From: Candidatus Babelota bacterium
GTDB lineage: Bacteria > Babelota > Babeliae > Babelales > Vermiphilaceae
Reading direction: 5' to 3'
DNA: 38,811 nucleotides
Assembly: GCA_026388985.1 (NCBI GenBank)
Contig: JAPLIS010000018.1
Location: 1 to 38,811 of the forward strand
Of the stretch, positions 9,171-16,447 are shown one piece after another. The notes beneath the pieces are model-generated. The model made no database searches. It was not told the origin of the DNA and saw only the letters and a list, made by a program, of their open reading frames with translations. The translations under genes and the position numbers were made by a program. How positions within the stretch are numbered: the stretch's first letter is position 1; each line of letters opens with the position of its first letter.

Positions 9171-10886
9171 TTATGCCACTGCTGCAGCTGCACACTGAGC
9201 TGATAACAACCGAGCTCTATGCTGAGCTTTTTGCGCTGGAGTCCCCCCTGCTGCATCAACTTGTTCATCAATACTTGACCACTGTGCTGCAGTAAATCGA
9301 TCACCGCTGGCTTTTTTATTCGCCATAGAGTTAGACTTACCTCCAAAATAACCCCATAATTTATACATGCATACAGCGGCTAGTGCCGTGAATGCCACAG
9401 TGCCGGCAACAATTAAACCATTAGTTTGATTAAAGAAACTTTGTTGCGCTTTGTTTGCTTGCGCATTTACCGCTGCTGTCAGAGTTGCACCCAACTTATC
9501 AGTTTGCTCTCCCAGTATGGCCTTGAATGCAGGAATCATTGCTGGCAACAAAGCTGGATCTGCTTGTAATTTTGCCAATAATGCATCGACAGTCATCCCT
9601 TCCATCAATGCTTTTGCCTGCACGCTCAATTCTGCTACTTTCTGATTAGCTTGATCTAGAGCTGCATTGGCCCTACCTTCAAACGCATCGGCTCTCCCTT
9701 GAGCATCAGCAATAAATGCTTCCCCGCTTGCAACGGCTGCCTTTACTTGGCCTAAAACGCCTTGAGACTGCCCTACTAAACTAGCTACTTGCTCACGACC
9801 TTGCGCAACAGCTTGATCAACCCTTGCAACCGCCCCTTGAGCTTGGCCTAAAACGCCCTGAGAACTCTCTACTAATCTATCTACTTGCTGGCGACCTTGC
9901 GCAACAGCGTCATTAGCTCCTGCAACCGCCGCCCTTGTTTGGGCTAAAACATCCTGAGACTGACCCACTAAACTAGCTACTTGCTCACGACCTTGCGCAA
10001 CAGCTTCATTAGCTCCTGCAACCGCCTTACTTGCTTGACCTAAAACGCCCTGAGAACTCTCTACTAATCTATCTACTTGCTGGCGACCTTGCGTAACAGC
10101 TTCATTAGCTCCTGCAACCGCCGCCCTTGCTTGGCCTAAAACATCCTGAGACTGCTCTACTAAATCACTTACTTGCCGCATAGCCTGTGCCTTTACTTGA
10201 CTCATAGACCCTCTTGCTTCACCGACAACTTGGCCCATAGCCTCATGCGCCTGCCTACTCAGATCTTCTTTCATACCAGCAACCTGCTCATTTACATTAC
10301 TTCCAACTCTCTCAACGCCTGCAACAATAGCGCCATTAAGACGATCGCGATCAACAAGACGCTCTACCACCGCTGGTGCTGCCGCAGAAGCTACCCATCC
10401 AACTAATCTTTGTGCCATAGATGATTTTTGCTCCCCTGCTGCTACTTGTGGTTGCAACTCTCGCCTTGCTTGCCCAACGGCTGCCGCTTCAACTTCTGGC
10501 TCTTTTCTCTCTTCCTCTTGATCCCTTGGCACTCCTTGCACAACGGCTGGCTCCAGCGCATCTGGAACTGGTCTATTCTGAGCTGCTGCTCTAGGAACTC
10601 CTTCTTCTGGCCTTAAACTTAGTTGCTCTGACAATTGACTTACTTCTGACTCTCTCTCAAATCCAAAAGCATCTGCTATAAAATTATCTTGATATCTAGA
10701 TAGAGCTCTACTCGGAGCAAAGTTAACAACCATGCCAGCTGCACCAGAAAGCAAGCTACCCGCCATACCATTTGCTGAGCTCAGCAAATTTTTGCCCCAG
10801 TCCCACATAGCATACGATGGCGCAACAGAACTTAATCCAACCACCACCGCGCATACAGCGACCATATTTCTTTTAAATAATTTCAT
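9171..10886 (-). CDS. Exported protein with 32-residue amphipathic repeats
   Basis: 571 residues; function not recognised. Residues 1-26 are a Sec leader (VAVCAVVVGLSSVAPSYA, then M). Residues 120-160 are charged. About 236-392 consists of near-identical 32-residue repeats of the type QVxxLVxxSQxVLGQ-xxAVAGANEAVAQGR, alternating between two versions (DRLVESSQG and ASLVGQSQD). These are predicted to form a long apolipoprotein- or phasin-like amphipathic helix or coiled coil. Residues 489-508 form a transmembrane segment (LIVAGTVAFTALAAVCMYKL), followed by a short Ala-rich tail. GGAGG stands nine bases before the ATG. The gene has its own promoter and follows a terminator. The repeats suggest a membrane- or filament-binding surface or effector protein; similarity to methyl-accepting-type coiled coils is likely compositional. 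Confidence 0.82.
   Translation of the reverse strand: MKLFKRNMVAVCAVVVGLSSVAPSYAMWDWGKNLLSSANGMAGSLLSGAAGMVVNFAPSRALSRYQDNFIADAFGFERESEVSQLSEQLSLRPEEGVPRAAAQNRPVPDALEPAVVQGVPRDQEEERKEPEVEAAAVGQARRELQPQVAAGEQKSSMAQRLVGWVASAAAPAVVERLVDRDRLNGAIVAGVERVGSNVNEQVAGMKEDLSRQAHEAMGQVVGEARGSMSQVKAQAMRQVSDLVEQSQDVLGQARAAVAGANEAVTQGRQQVDRLVESSQGVLGQASKAVAGANEAVAQGREQVASLVGQSQDVLAQTRAAVAGANDAVAQGRQQVDRLVESSQGVLGQAQGAVARVDQAVAQGREQVASLVGQSQGVLGQVKAAVASGEAFIADAQGRADAFEGRANAALDQANQKVAELSVQAKALMEGMTVDALLAKLQADPALLPAMIPAFKAILGEQTDKLGATLTAAVNAQANKAQQSFFNQTNGLIVAGTVAFTALAAVCMYKLWGYFGGKSNSMANKKASGDRFTAAQWSSIDEQVDAAGGTPAQKAQHRARLLSAQCAAAAVA
9711..10181 (-). repeat. 96-bp tandem repeats in higher-order 192-bp pairs
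   Basis: GAGAACTCTCTACTAATCTA starts at 9860 and again at 10052, exactly 192 bases apart, with a related unit halfway between. Five or so 96-bp units encode the 32-residue repeats. The alternation of two unit versions indicates duplication of a two-unit block. Confidence 0.85.
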
Positions 10887-10903
10887 TTTCTAATCCTCCA
10901 TTT

Positions 10904-10931
10904 TTTATAACCATCTCATAACCAGAGTCAA
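10904..10931 (-). promoter_or_regulatory. Promoter candidate for the 9171-10886 gene
   Basis: On the minus strand: TTGACT (10926-10931), 16-base spacer, TATAAA (10904-10909), then GGAGG and the ATG. It starts immediately after the T-tract of the upstream gene's terminator. Confidence 0.55.
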
Positions 10932-10933
10932 TT

Positions 10934-10976
10934 AAAAAAGGGCCCAAGAAGCTTTATACCCCTCAAGCCCTTTTTT
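10934..10976 (-). terminator. Intrinsic terminator of the 11021-11911 gene
   Basis: Stem AAAAAAGGGC / GCCCTTTTTT (10934-10943 with 10967-10976). It has U-runs on both sides and could work in either direction. It follows the stop of the 296-residue protein by about 45 bases. Confidence 0.75.
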
Positions 10977-11020
10977 TATATCAATCAAGACTTTACTTAC
11001 ATACTTATGATGCTATCTAT

Positions 11021-11911
11021 TTATTTTGCAACAATAGAACTGAACCATCCTGATCCATCTCTTTTAAATAGAAAGTTAGCAATAGTATCTTTATTTGGAG
11101 CTACCACCTGAAGACGCCCTCGTCTATTATTACCACGCTGTCCTTTTCTAGCACCAGCCTGAGCAGCCTGTTGTGCCGCCTGAGCATCTACCTGAGCTTT
11201 TTGAGTATCATTCAAATCAGCATACTTAACTGGCGCATCTTTATCTGTAGAAGAAGACATCATTGACATTACGCCGCTTTTGATTTCATCCATAAACATT
11301 AACACTGCTAATGATGCTAGTACTGCGCCACCAATTGCAGGAATATTCTTGTGTTCCGCGTTAAACTCAACCATTTTCGGTCCATATTTGTTTAAACCTA
11401 ATGCTGTTGCCAACGCTGCTCCTGATACTTTCATAACTGTACCAAAAGTTTTTAACGTTTCTCCCGCTCCTTCAATATTCTCTTTAAGGTCCTTCCCCTG
11501 GTCTTCTAGCTCTTTTTTTGCATTGAAACTGTTAGTCCAATCTGATAACGATTTAGTCAAACGATAGGCAGCTCGAAGGGGTGGTACCATCTTTTCCACT
11601 TTTTCTTCGTGCGCTTTGTCTGCTTTCGCTTTGTCTTCAGCCGCTTTTTTATCAGCCGCTTCTTGTTCAATTTTTGCTCTTGCATTTTCTAAAGCTAGTT
11701 CTCTTCTAGCTTCAGCTTCAGCCGCTTTAGCTTCAGCGTCTTGTCTAGCTGCTTGCGCAGCTGCTTCTCTTTGAGCTTGCTGCTCTGCTGTAAGAGCTAC
11801 TGGAGCTTTCTTAGCTGGCTGCCTGCCCCTAGCCATCGCAAAAATGGGCGAACATGCCCCGAAGCCAACGAGTAACGTAAAAAATAAACCTAACCTGTTA
11901 AACGTATTCAT
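11021..11911 (-). CDS. Exported coiled-coil protein with transmembrane segment
   Basis: 296 residues; function not recognised. Residues 1-25 are a Sec leader (LGLFFTLLVGFGACSPIFA). A cysteine at 20 lies inside the leader, but the preceding FGA is a poor lipobox, so lipidation is not supported. Residues 40-106 are a highly charged Ala/Glu/Lys coiled coil. About 158-175 is weakly hydrophobic, and 190-208 (IPAIGGAVLASLAVLMFMD) is a probable transmembrane helix. The tail from 235 is Gln/Ala-rich and then basic (RKGQRGNNRRGR). GGAGG six bases upstream fixes the ATG. Last of the five-gene minus-strand cluster, sharing the leader, coiled coil, membrane helix, polar tail plan. Confidence 0.8.
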   Translation of the reverse strand: MNTFNRLGLFFTLLVGFGACSPIFAMARGRQPAKKAPVALTAEQQAQREAAAQAARQDAEAKAAEAEARRELALENARAKIEQEAADKKAAEDKAKADKAHEEKVEKMVPPLRAAYRLTKSLSDWTNSFNAKKELEDQGKDLKENIEGAGETLKTFGTVMKVSGAALATALGLNKYGPKMVEFNAEHKNIPAIGGAVLASLAVLMFMDEIKSGVMSMMSSSTDKDAPVKYADLNDTQKAQVDAQAAQQAAQAGARKGQRGNNRRGRLQVVAPNKDTIANFLFKRDGSGWFSSIVAK

Positions 11912-12261
11912 AATAAACCTCCATGAATATTAGATAATAATAACTTCCACTGACTTTAAGCTTACCAGAACAAATATAACCGTCAACAGGGGGGGGTGGC
12001 TTTTAATTCTCCTATGCAAAAAATATAGATGATAAGCCCCCAAAACTCACCGCTAGCCAGAATCAAATTAAAGCTAAATAATCCAACAAGAATTTATTTT
12101 GATTTTATTGGTACCTGCCACGCCTACCACCCCCCTTAAGGCGTTTGCTTAAAAAAAATAATGCCGTAACCTGAAAAATAATGGATACAAGTATCTACTT
12201 AAAAATGGTTAAATCATAGGTACCTAACGAGTAGTTAGCTATCTACATATCTGGGGGTTTT
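11912..12261. other. 350-bp gene-free divergent spacer
   Basis: Separates the minus-strand secretome cluster from the plus-strand RING-like gene. It contains a TTGACG box (minus, 11981-11986) with no good -10, an eight-G run at 11989-11996 whose GGGGGTGG can pair with CCACCCCC near 12127-12135, and two GGTACC sites. I see no ORF, tRNA or convincing terminator in it. Confidence 0.6.
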
Positions 12262-12954
12262 ATGAACAAGTTACTTGGTCATGCATTGTATGCACTTACT
12301 ATCGTGCTAGCCACCAGCGCCACCACAACGGCCCCCATGGCCGACAAGAGCCAAAAAACGCACATGGCGGGCTCAAAAACAACAAGAAATCCCTCCTATC
12401 ACGGCAGGCACGCAAGAAAACAGTATCTGGATCAATTAATACGTCCTGCACCGGATCGAAAAAAAACGGTAGAAAAACCTAAAAGTTTTTTAGAAAAGTG
12501 CCACATAAGACTCATAACAGCTAAAAAATGGATAAAATCCTGGTGTAAAAAACCTACAGAAGAACAAGCGTCTCAGGTTACTTTGTATTGCATTGCTGCT
12601 TATTCTGCCTGCAAGTTGATTAAAAATGCTGCTACAAGTCTCTATGAGGCGCACAAAAAGGCGGTTAGAATCCCTAACATAATAAGAGAAGCTATCTTGT
12701 TTGATAAATGTTTTTTATGCCAAGAATCCTTTACCCCTAGAACAGAAAACGCAAATACTCCTGAAAGAGATTGGCCTATTAGTGGCCCGACTAGACTCTC
12801 AACAACCATCTGCAACAACGGACATCAAATTTGCAATGATTGCCTTGGTGGGTGGCAAAATGGGCGTGCCAACAACAGATGTCCACTGGGTGGACAAAAT
12901 AATGGATGGAGACGCGAAGAGATAGGACACTGCGAATTATTGCCGGGAATATAG
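12262..12954 (+). CDS. Exported RING-like zinc-finger protein
   Basis: 230 residues. Residues 1-25 look like a Sec leader (LGHALYALTIVLATSATTTA). The middle is basic and helical with a hydrophobic segment around 106-120. The C-terminus (150-207) has the RING ligand pattern: C150-x2-C153, a 30-residue loop, C184-x3-H188-x2-C191-x2-C194, then C207-P. The eighth ligand expected three residues after C207 is a glycine (CPLGG); C224 (GHCELL) could substitute. RING domains usually recruit ubiquitin-conjugating enzymes, which bacteria lack, so a role on a eukaryotic host protein is inferred. GGGGG precedes the ATG. A strong terminator follows. It could instead be a structural zinc knuckle without ligase activity. 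Confidence 0.7.
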   Translation: MNKLLGHALYALTIVLATSATTTAPMADKSQKTHMAGSKTTRNPSYHGRHARKQYLDQLIRPAPDRKKTVEKPKSFLEKCHIRLITAKKWIKSWCKKPTEEQASQVTLYCIAAYSACKLIKNAATSLYEAHKKAVRIPNIIREAILFDKCFLCQESFTPRTENANTPERDWPISGPTRLSTTICNNGHQICNDCLGGWQNGRANNRCPLGGQNNGWRREEIGHCELLPGI

Positions 12955-12976
12955 TTCAAAAATAAAAAATAAAAAT

Positions 12977-13020
12977 AAAAGCGAGCGGGCACAGATTAAT
13001 CTCTATGCCCGCTCGCTTTT
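12977..13020 (+). terminator. Strong intrinsic terminator after the RING-like gene
   Basis: Perfect 15-bp stem AAAAGCGAGCGGGCA / TGCCCGCTCGCTTTT (12977-12991 with 13006-13020), 14-base loop, A-rich upstream side and U-run downstream. Confidence 0.95.
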
Positions 13021-13084
13021 ATATATTAATAGTTTATATCAAAAAAAATGGTGTTGCCCGGAATATGAATCTGCGTACAAAAAA

Positions 13085-13300
13085 GGTAGATGGTGCCACT
13101 TACGCTTATGGTGCAAGCGGTTGAACGAGGCTCACTTACGTTCACACCTTCTAACGAACAGCTTTTGATTAGTCGACAAAGTGACCAATTTTAAACATAT
13201 AAACGATGCTCTTGCGTGAAAGTTTTTAAGCGCTGAATATTGATTGCAAAGTAACTATTGGATAAAAATGACGACACCCTCCTACGTCATTCTGACCAAC
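13085..13300 (+). repeat. Composite intergenic module, copy B
   Basis: Starts GGTAGATGGTGCCACTTACG, continues GCAAGCGGTTGAACGAGGCT, CCTTCTAACGAACAGC and TTTTGATTAGTC, and ends GGATAAAAATGACGACACCC with a palindrome arm. It is colinear with the minus strand of 473-690. A third, rearranged copy of its first 80 bases is at 37818-37936. Confidence 0.8.
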
Positions 13301-13344
13301 GAGATATACTCTCTCCAACATTATTTTTGATTAGAAAAATAGAC

Positions 13345-13382
13345 ACCCTCCTACGTCATTCCCGCGAAGGCGGGGATCCATC
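13345..13382 (+). repeat. Dispersed extragenic palindromic repeat, copy 5
   Basis: CCCTCCTACGTCATTCC then CGCGAAGGCGGGGATCCAT. The best-preserved palindrome: ATGGATCCCCGCCTTCGCG on the opposite strand equals the copies at 372 and 474. Confidence 0.85.
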
Positions 13383-13444
13383 TTAAGATTACATAAGTGC
13401 TTATTTTTACAGACTTATTTGAAGAAACAAAGATCGTTAATCCT

Positions 13445-13475
13445 GGTTCCTCGTTTTCACGAGGACGACGTTGAA
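13445..13475 (-). repeat. Dispersed extragenic palindromic repeat, diverged copy
   Basis: GGTTCCTCGTTTTCACGAGG then ACGACGTTGAAG. It contains a CCTCGT/ACGAGG hairpin and is the same variant as the copy at 38048-38076. Confidence 0.65.
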
Positions 13476-13530
13476 GAAGGTCATTCTTTCTATCTAATGA
13501 CTGCCTACCTACCAAACAGGTGCACTTAAA
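13470..13530 (+). repeat. Direct repeat shared with 399-460
   Basis: Matches 399-460 in the same orientation with about ten substitutions. In both places it directly follows an inverted palindromic repeat copy, so the pair moves as one module. Confidence 0.75.
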
Positions 13531-13653
13531 AATGTAGCATTTACAGAAAAGGCGCTATTTTTCCCGTAAAATCGCATTACACATCAGATCGGCCACCCTC
13601 GGCTCTATGACTGCCCGGACCCTATTTCAAATAAGTGCAAAAAAGCCATATGA

Positions 13654-13682
13654 TTGACGCCGTACTGAATTCTTAGTACAAT
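13654..13682 (+). promoter_or_regulatory. Promoter of the first toxin-antitoxin operon
   Basis: TTGACG (13654-13659), 17-base spacer, TACAAT (13677-13682). It is followed by a repeated TACAATA / CTACAATAAG motif that could be an operator for autoregulation; that part is inference. The leader to the toxin ATG is about 47 bases. Confidence 0.7.
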
Positions 13683-13735
13683 ATACTACAATAAGAAGGA
13701 TTGCAAGAAGCTAAACAGTTGATCGTAGGGTAGCA

Positions 13736-14134
13736 ATGAAAAAAGTTCCAACAATTAAAGCCTACATAGCTTATAAGGGCAAAGAATTTACTATCGAATG
13801 GTATTTTAATATCAAAGGGGAAAGCCCTGCGCTTGAATATTTTAAAGAGTTAACAGAAGGCCAAAAAAACAAAACCTTTGAATTGATTAGAGCGATGGGT
13901 GATGCTGGAAAAATTATAAACACAGAAAAATTCAACTTTGAAGGCGATAAGCTTTTTGCTTTTAAGCCTTCTCCAGATAGATTCTTTTGCTTTTTCTATA
14001 AAGGCTCAAAACTGATTATAACAAATGCCTATAAAAAGAAATCGCAAAAAATGCCTCCAAGGGAAAAAGAGCGAGCATTGAAATTAAGAGATGACTATTC
14101 TAAACGATGCGATGAGGGGAACTATTATGACTAA
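13736..14134 (+). CDS. RelE/HigB-superfamily toxin (Gp49-like)
   Basis: 132 residues. The family comprises ribosome-associated mRNA endonucleases. Seen in sequence: an N-terminal YKGKEFTIEWYFN strand, a helix with SPALEYFKEL and the EGQKNKTFELIRAMGDAG block, the KLFAFKPSPDRFFCFFYKGSKLIITNAYKKK strands with the basic 'FxxxP-x-R-x-x-x-F' core, and a C-terminal helix with KKSQKMPPREKERA. This order (helix pair, then R-x-F-F core, then 'hgf-KKSQKtP--E---A') is typical of phage-derived Gp49-like/HigB toxins. It overlaps the downstream HTH gene by 8 bases, the usual toxin-first arrangement. The repeat-dense upstream DNA fits a mobile module. Confidence 0.85.
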   Translation: MKKVPTIKAYIAYKGKEFTIEWYFNIKGESPALEYFKELTEGQKNKTFELIRAMGDAGKIINTEKFNFEGDKLFAFKPSPDRFFCFFYKGSKLIITNAYKKKSQKMPPREKERALKLRDDYSKRCDEGNYYD

Positions 14135-14495
14135 AGCAGTAAAGACTAAAGTGGTAAAAACTAAAGTAGTAAAGACTAAAATTAAATCAACATATGAAGA
14201 GTTTATGGAAGCAAAAACTCCTGCTCAAAGAGAAATTTTTGAAGAAGGATACCGCGACTTTCTGCTTTCAGAATTGATTCTTGCGGCGATGCAAGAGGAT
14301 GATATATCCGTAAGAAAGCTTGCCAAGCTTGCTGATGTATCGCCGAGCATTGTACAAGATATGAAGTCTGGTTCAAAAATTAGTTTCAACACCAACAGTC
14401 TGTTTAAAGTTTTGCAGGGCCTTGGTTATGATATCTTGCTTGAACGAAACGGCGTGGTGACCTCCTTAGGATTGACACAAAATAATAGAAAATAG
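14127..14495 (+). CDS. XRE-type HTH antitoxin
   Basis: 122 residues from the ATG at 14127, chosen because GAGGGG (14114-14119) lies just upstream and the overlap with the toxin stop is then 8 bases; the open frame begins earlier at 14091. The N-terminus has three KTKVV-type Lys-rich repeats (residues 3-17), followed by a helical region and a helix-turn-helix at about 68-98 (SVRKLAKLADVSPSIVQDMK), ending with the SLFKVLQGLGYDILLE strand common in HigA-like antitoxins. It probably neutralises the toxin encoded just upstream and represses the operon. The Lys repeats are coded by near-identical 15-base units and look like recent expansion. Confidence 0.85.
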   Translation: MTKAVKTKVVKTKVVKTKIKSTYEEFMEAKTPAQREIFEEGYRDFLLSELILAAMQEDDISVRKLAKLADVSPSIVQDMKSGSKISFNTNSLFKVLQGLGYDILLERNGVVTSLGLTQNNRK

Positions 14496-14515
14496 ATTAT
14501 ATTATGCTTGCACTG

Positions 14516-14565
14516 TCCATCTGCGTTGTTTTCGCTTAAGACGGATGAGAAGACACTGTTTTTTT
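14516..14565 (+). terminator. Possible terminator after the antitoxin gene
   Basis: TCCATCTGCG can pair imperfectly with CGC..AGACGGA (14516-14545). A run of seven T's follows at about 14559-14565, separated from the stem by about 13 bases, so efficiency is doubtful. Confidence 0.3.
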
Positions 14566-14612
14566 CGTGAACGTGCAAATACATAAAAAATATAAAAGTT
14601 TTTTAAGAAAGG

Positions 14613-14689
14613 TGGTGTGCCCGGAAGGATTCGAACCTTCGACCTACGGATTAGAAATCCGTTGCTCTATCCAGCTGAGCTACGGGCAC
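14613..14689 (-). tRNA. tRNA-Arg (anticodon UCU)
   Basis: On the minus strand: acceptor GTGCCCG / CGGGCAC, D-arm GCTC..GAGC, anticodon stem ACGGA / TCCGT with loop TTTCTAA giving anticodon TCT, T-arm GAAGG-TTCGAAT-CCTTC, discriminator A and an encoded CCA (14613-14615). It reads AGA codons. It lies between the toxin-antitoxin pair and the 42-bp repeats after atpA, in the same orientation as the ATP synthase operon. Confidence 0.97.
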
Positions 14690-14742
14690 AAAATTATGTT
14701 TGAAAGTATAACGTATTAAATACAAAAGCTCAACACAAAAAC

Positions 14743-14908
14743 GAAAACTCTCTAAATAACCAGATAATCACGCTATACAAGAACAAACACTCTCTAAATA
14801 AGCACATAATCAGACTATACAAAAACAAAAACTCTCTAAATAACCAAATAATTCACGTTATACAAAAACAAAAACTCTGCAAATAACCAGGTAATCACGC
14901 TATATAAA
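14743..14908 (-). repeat. Four 42-bp tandem repeats between atpA and tRNA-Arg
   Basis: On the plus strand, units begin ACTCTCTAAATAA at 14747, 14789 and 14831 and ACTCTGCAAATAA at 14874, giving spacings of 42, 42 and 43 bases. Each unit continues CCAGATAATCACGCTATACA or a variant. The block is AT-rich, non-coding and sits immediately past the atpA stop. Confidence 0.92.
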
Positions 14909-14926
14909 CATGCACAAGCACACAGT

Positions 14927-16438
14927 TTACTTTTCTAAATCAGGCGCCACAAAAAGAGTACTAAATTCTTGCGCAATAACCCTTAACAATGCGATATCTG
15001 CATCTGAAACATCTTGTGAACTAAAAATACGCGCATACACGTCATTGTGTACTGATTTTACAAAGCTCACAAATTGTACAACAAATGTTTTCGCCTTAGC
15101 AACACCTATTGCATCCAAAAAGTCTTCTTTTAATAAAAATAACATTAACGCCTGATCAACAAATGAATAGGTAACATACTGTGGCTGCCGTAACAGTTCC
15201 ACCGCTAATGCACCACGTTCCAACCGCCTGCGCGAAGAATCATCAAGCTCTGTGCCAAACTGAGCAAAATCAAGCAACTCGTGATATTGAGCAAGCTCCA
15301 AACGCAACGCCTTAGTCATTTTTTTTATAGCTCGCGTTTGAGCTGCACCACCAACCCGCGAAACTGATAGCTCAGCATTAACCGCTGGCCGCATCCCCTG
15401 ATTAAACAACTTAGTGTCTAACACAATCTGGCCATCGGTTATTGAAATAAGATTAGTGGGAATATAAGCAGTAATATCATCGCCCTGAATTTGCACTATC
15501 GGAAGAGCCGTTAAAGACCCTCCTGAAATTATTTTACCGGCACGCTCAAGCAAACGCGAATGCAAATAAAACACATCGCCTGGAAATGCTTCACGCCCGG
15601 GAGCATGACGCAACAAAAGAGACATTTCACGAAAAGCGACCGCATGATTACTTAAATCATCATATACAATTAACACATCACGCTGTTGACTGCGAAAATA
15701 TTCACCTATTGTGCACCCAACATAAGGAGCTAAATATTGATTTAACACCGCTTCGCCCGCTTCAGCGCTCACCACTACGGTGTAATCAAGCGCCCCATTT
15801 TCTTCAAGCAACCGTACCATACGAGCTACGTTGGCGACTCGCTGCCCTATTGAAACATACACACATAACACATTTTTATTTTTTTGATGCAAAATAGTAT
15901 CAATGGCAATAGATGTTTTGCCTGAACTGCGATTACCAATCAACAATTCTCGCTGCCCTTTACCAATAGGAAACAGTGCATCAATGACTAAAATCCCTGT
16001 TTCTAATGATTCATTAACGGGACTTCGTTCAATAATGCCTGGAATCTCTGCTTCAATGGGCCATAGGGCATCATATACTAAATCACCCATACCATCTATA
16101 GGAACGCCCAAAGCATTGATTACACGACCAAGTAATTGCATACCAACTGGCGCCTTAAACACTGACCCCGTTCTGCGGCCTACCTCGCGCTCTGCTACGG
16201 CAATAGTGCTTTGCAACAAAAAAAGAGACACCGAATCTTCATCTAATTGCATGATGATACCCCGATTGCCCCCTTCAAATTCGATCAATTCACCATACAT
16301 GGCGTGTGTTAATCCATACATCTTGCAGATGCCATCACCTACCTGAACAACAATGCCAATCTCTTCAAGCTTTTGCTCAGGAACATCCCGTAACGCTTGT
16401 TCAAATAATGAAACTAAATCAGTATTTTTTATATCCAT
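14927..16438 (-). CDS. atpA: ATP synthase F1 subunit alpha
   Basis: 503 residues from ATG 16438, preferred because AAGGA lies six bases upstream; another in-frame ATG two codons earlier would abut it. Alpha forms the F1 hexamer with beta and carries the non-catalytic nucleotide sites. Visible: N-terminal beta barrel ending around residue 95, Walker A GNRSSGKT at 168-175, VSIGQRVANVAR, the Walker B-type LIVYDDLSNHA near 257-267, PGREAFPGDVFYLHSRLLER and the alpha signature VSRVGGAAQ. The C-terminal helical domain is complete. Last gene of the atpE-b'-b-delta-alpha cluster; gamma, beta and epsilon do not follow, so the F1 genes are split between loci. Confidence 0.98.
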   Translation of the reverse strand: MDIKNTDLVSLFEQALRDVPEQKLEEIGIVVQVGDGICKMYGLTHAMYGELIEFEGGNRGIIMQLDEDSVSLFLLQSTIAVAEREVGRRTGSVFKAPVGMQLLGRVINALGVPIDGMGDLVYDALWPIEAEIPGIIERSPVNESLETGILVIDALFPIGKGQRELLIGNRSSGKTSIAIDTILHQKNKNVLCVYVSIGQRVANVARMVRLLEENGALDYTVVVSAEAGEAVLNQYLAPYVGCTIGEYFRSQQRDVLIVYDDLSNHAVAFREMSLLLRHAPGREAFPGDVFYLHSRLLERAGKIISGGSLTALPIVQIQGDDITAYIPTNLISITDGQIVLDTKLFNQGMRPAVNAELSVSRVGGAAQTRAIKKMTKALRLELAQYHELLDFAQFGTELDDSSRRRLERGALAVELLRQPQYVTYSFVDQALMLFLLKEDFLDAIGVAKAKTFVVQFVSFVKSVHNDVYARIFSSQDVSDADIALLRVIAQEFSTLFVAPDLEK

Positions 16439-16447
16439 ACACATTCC

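Noticed and set aside
11021-11911. Lipoprotein signal at Cys20 in the 296-residue protein
   Set aside because: FGAC lacks the Leu/Val/Ile at -3, and a better signal peptidase I site (IFA/M) follows.
14743-14908. CRISPR array
   Set aside because: The four 42-bp units are contiguous without unique spacers, and no cas genes are present.
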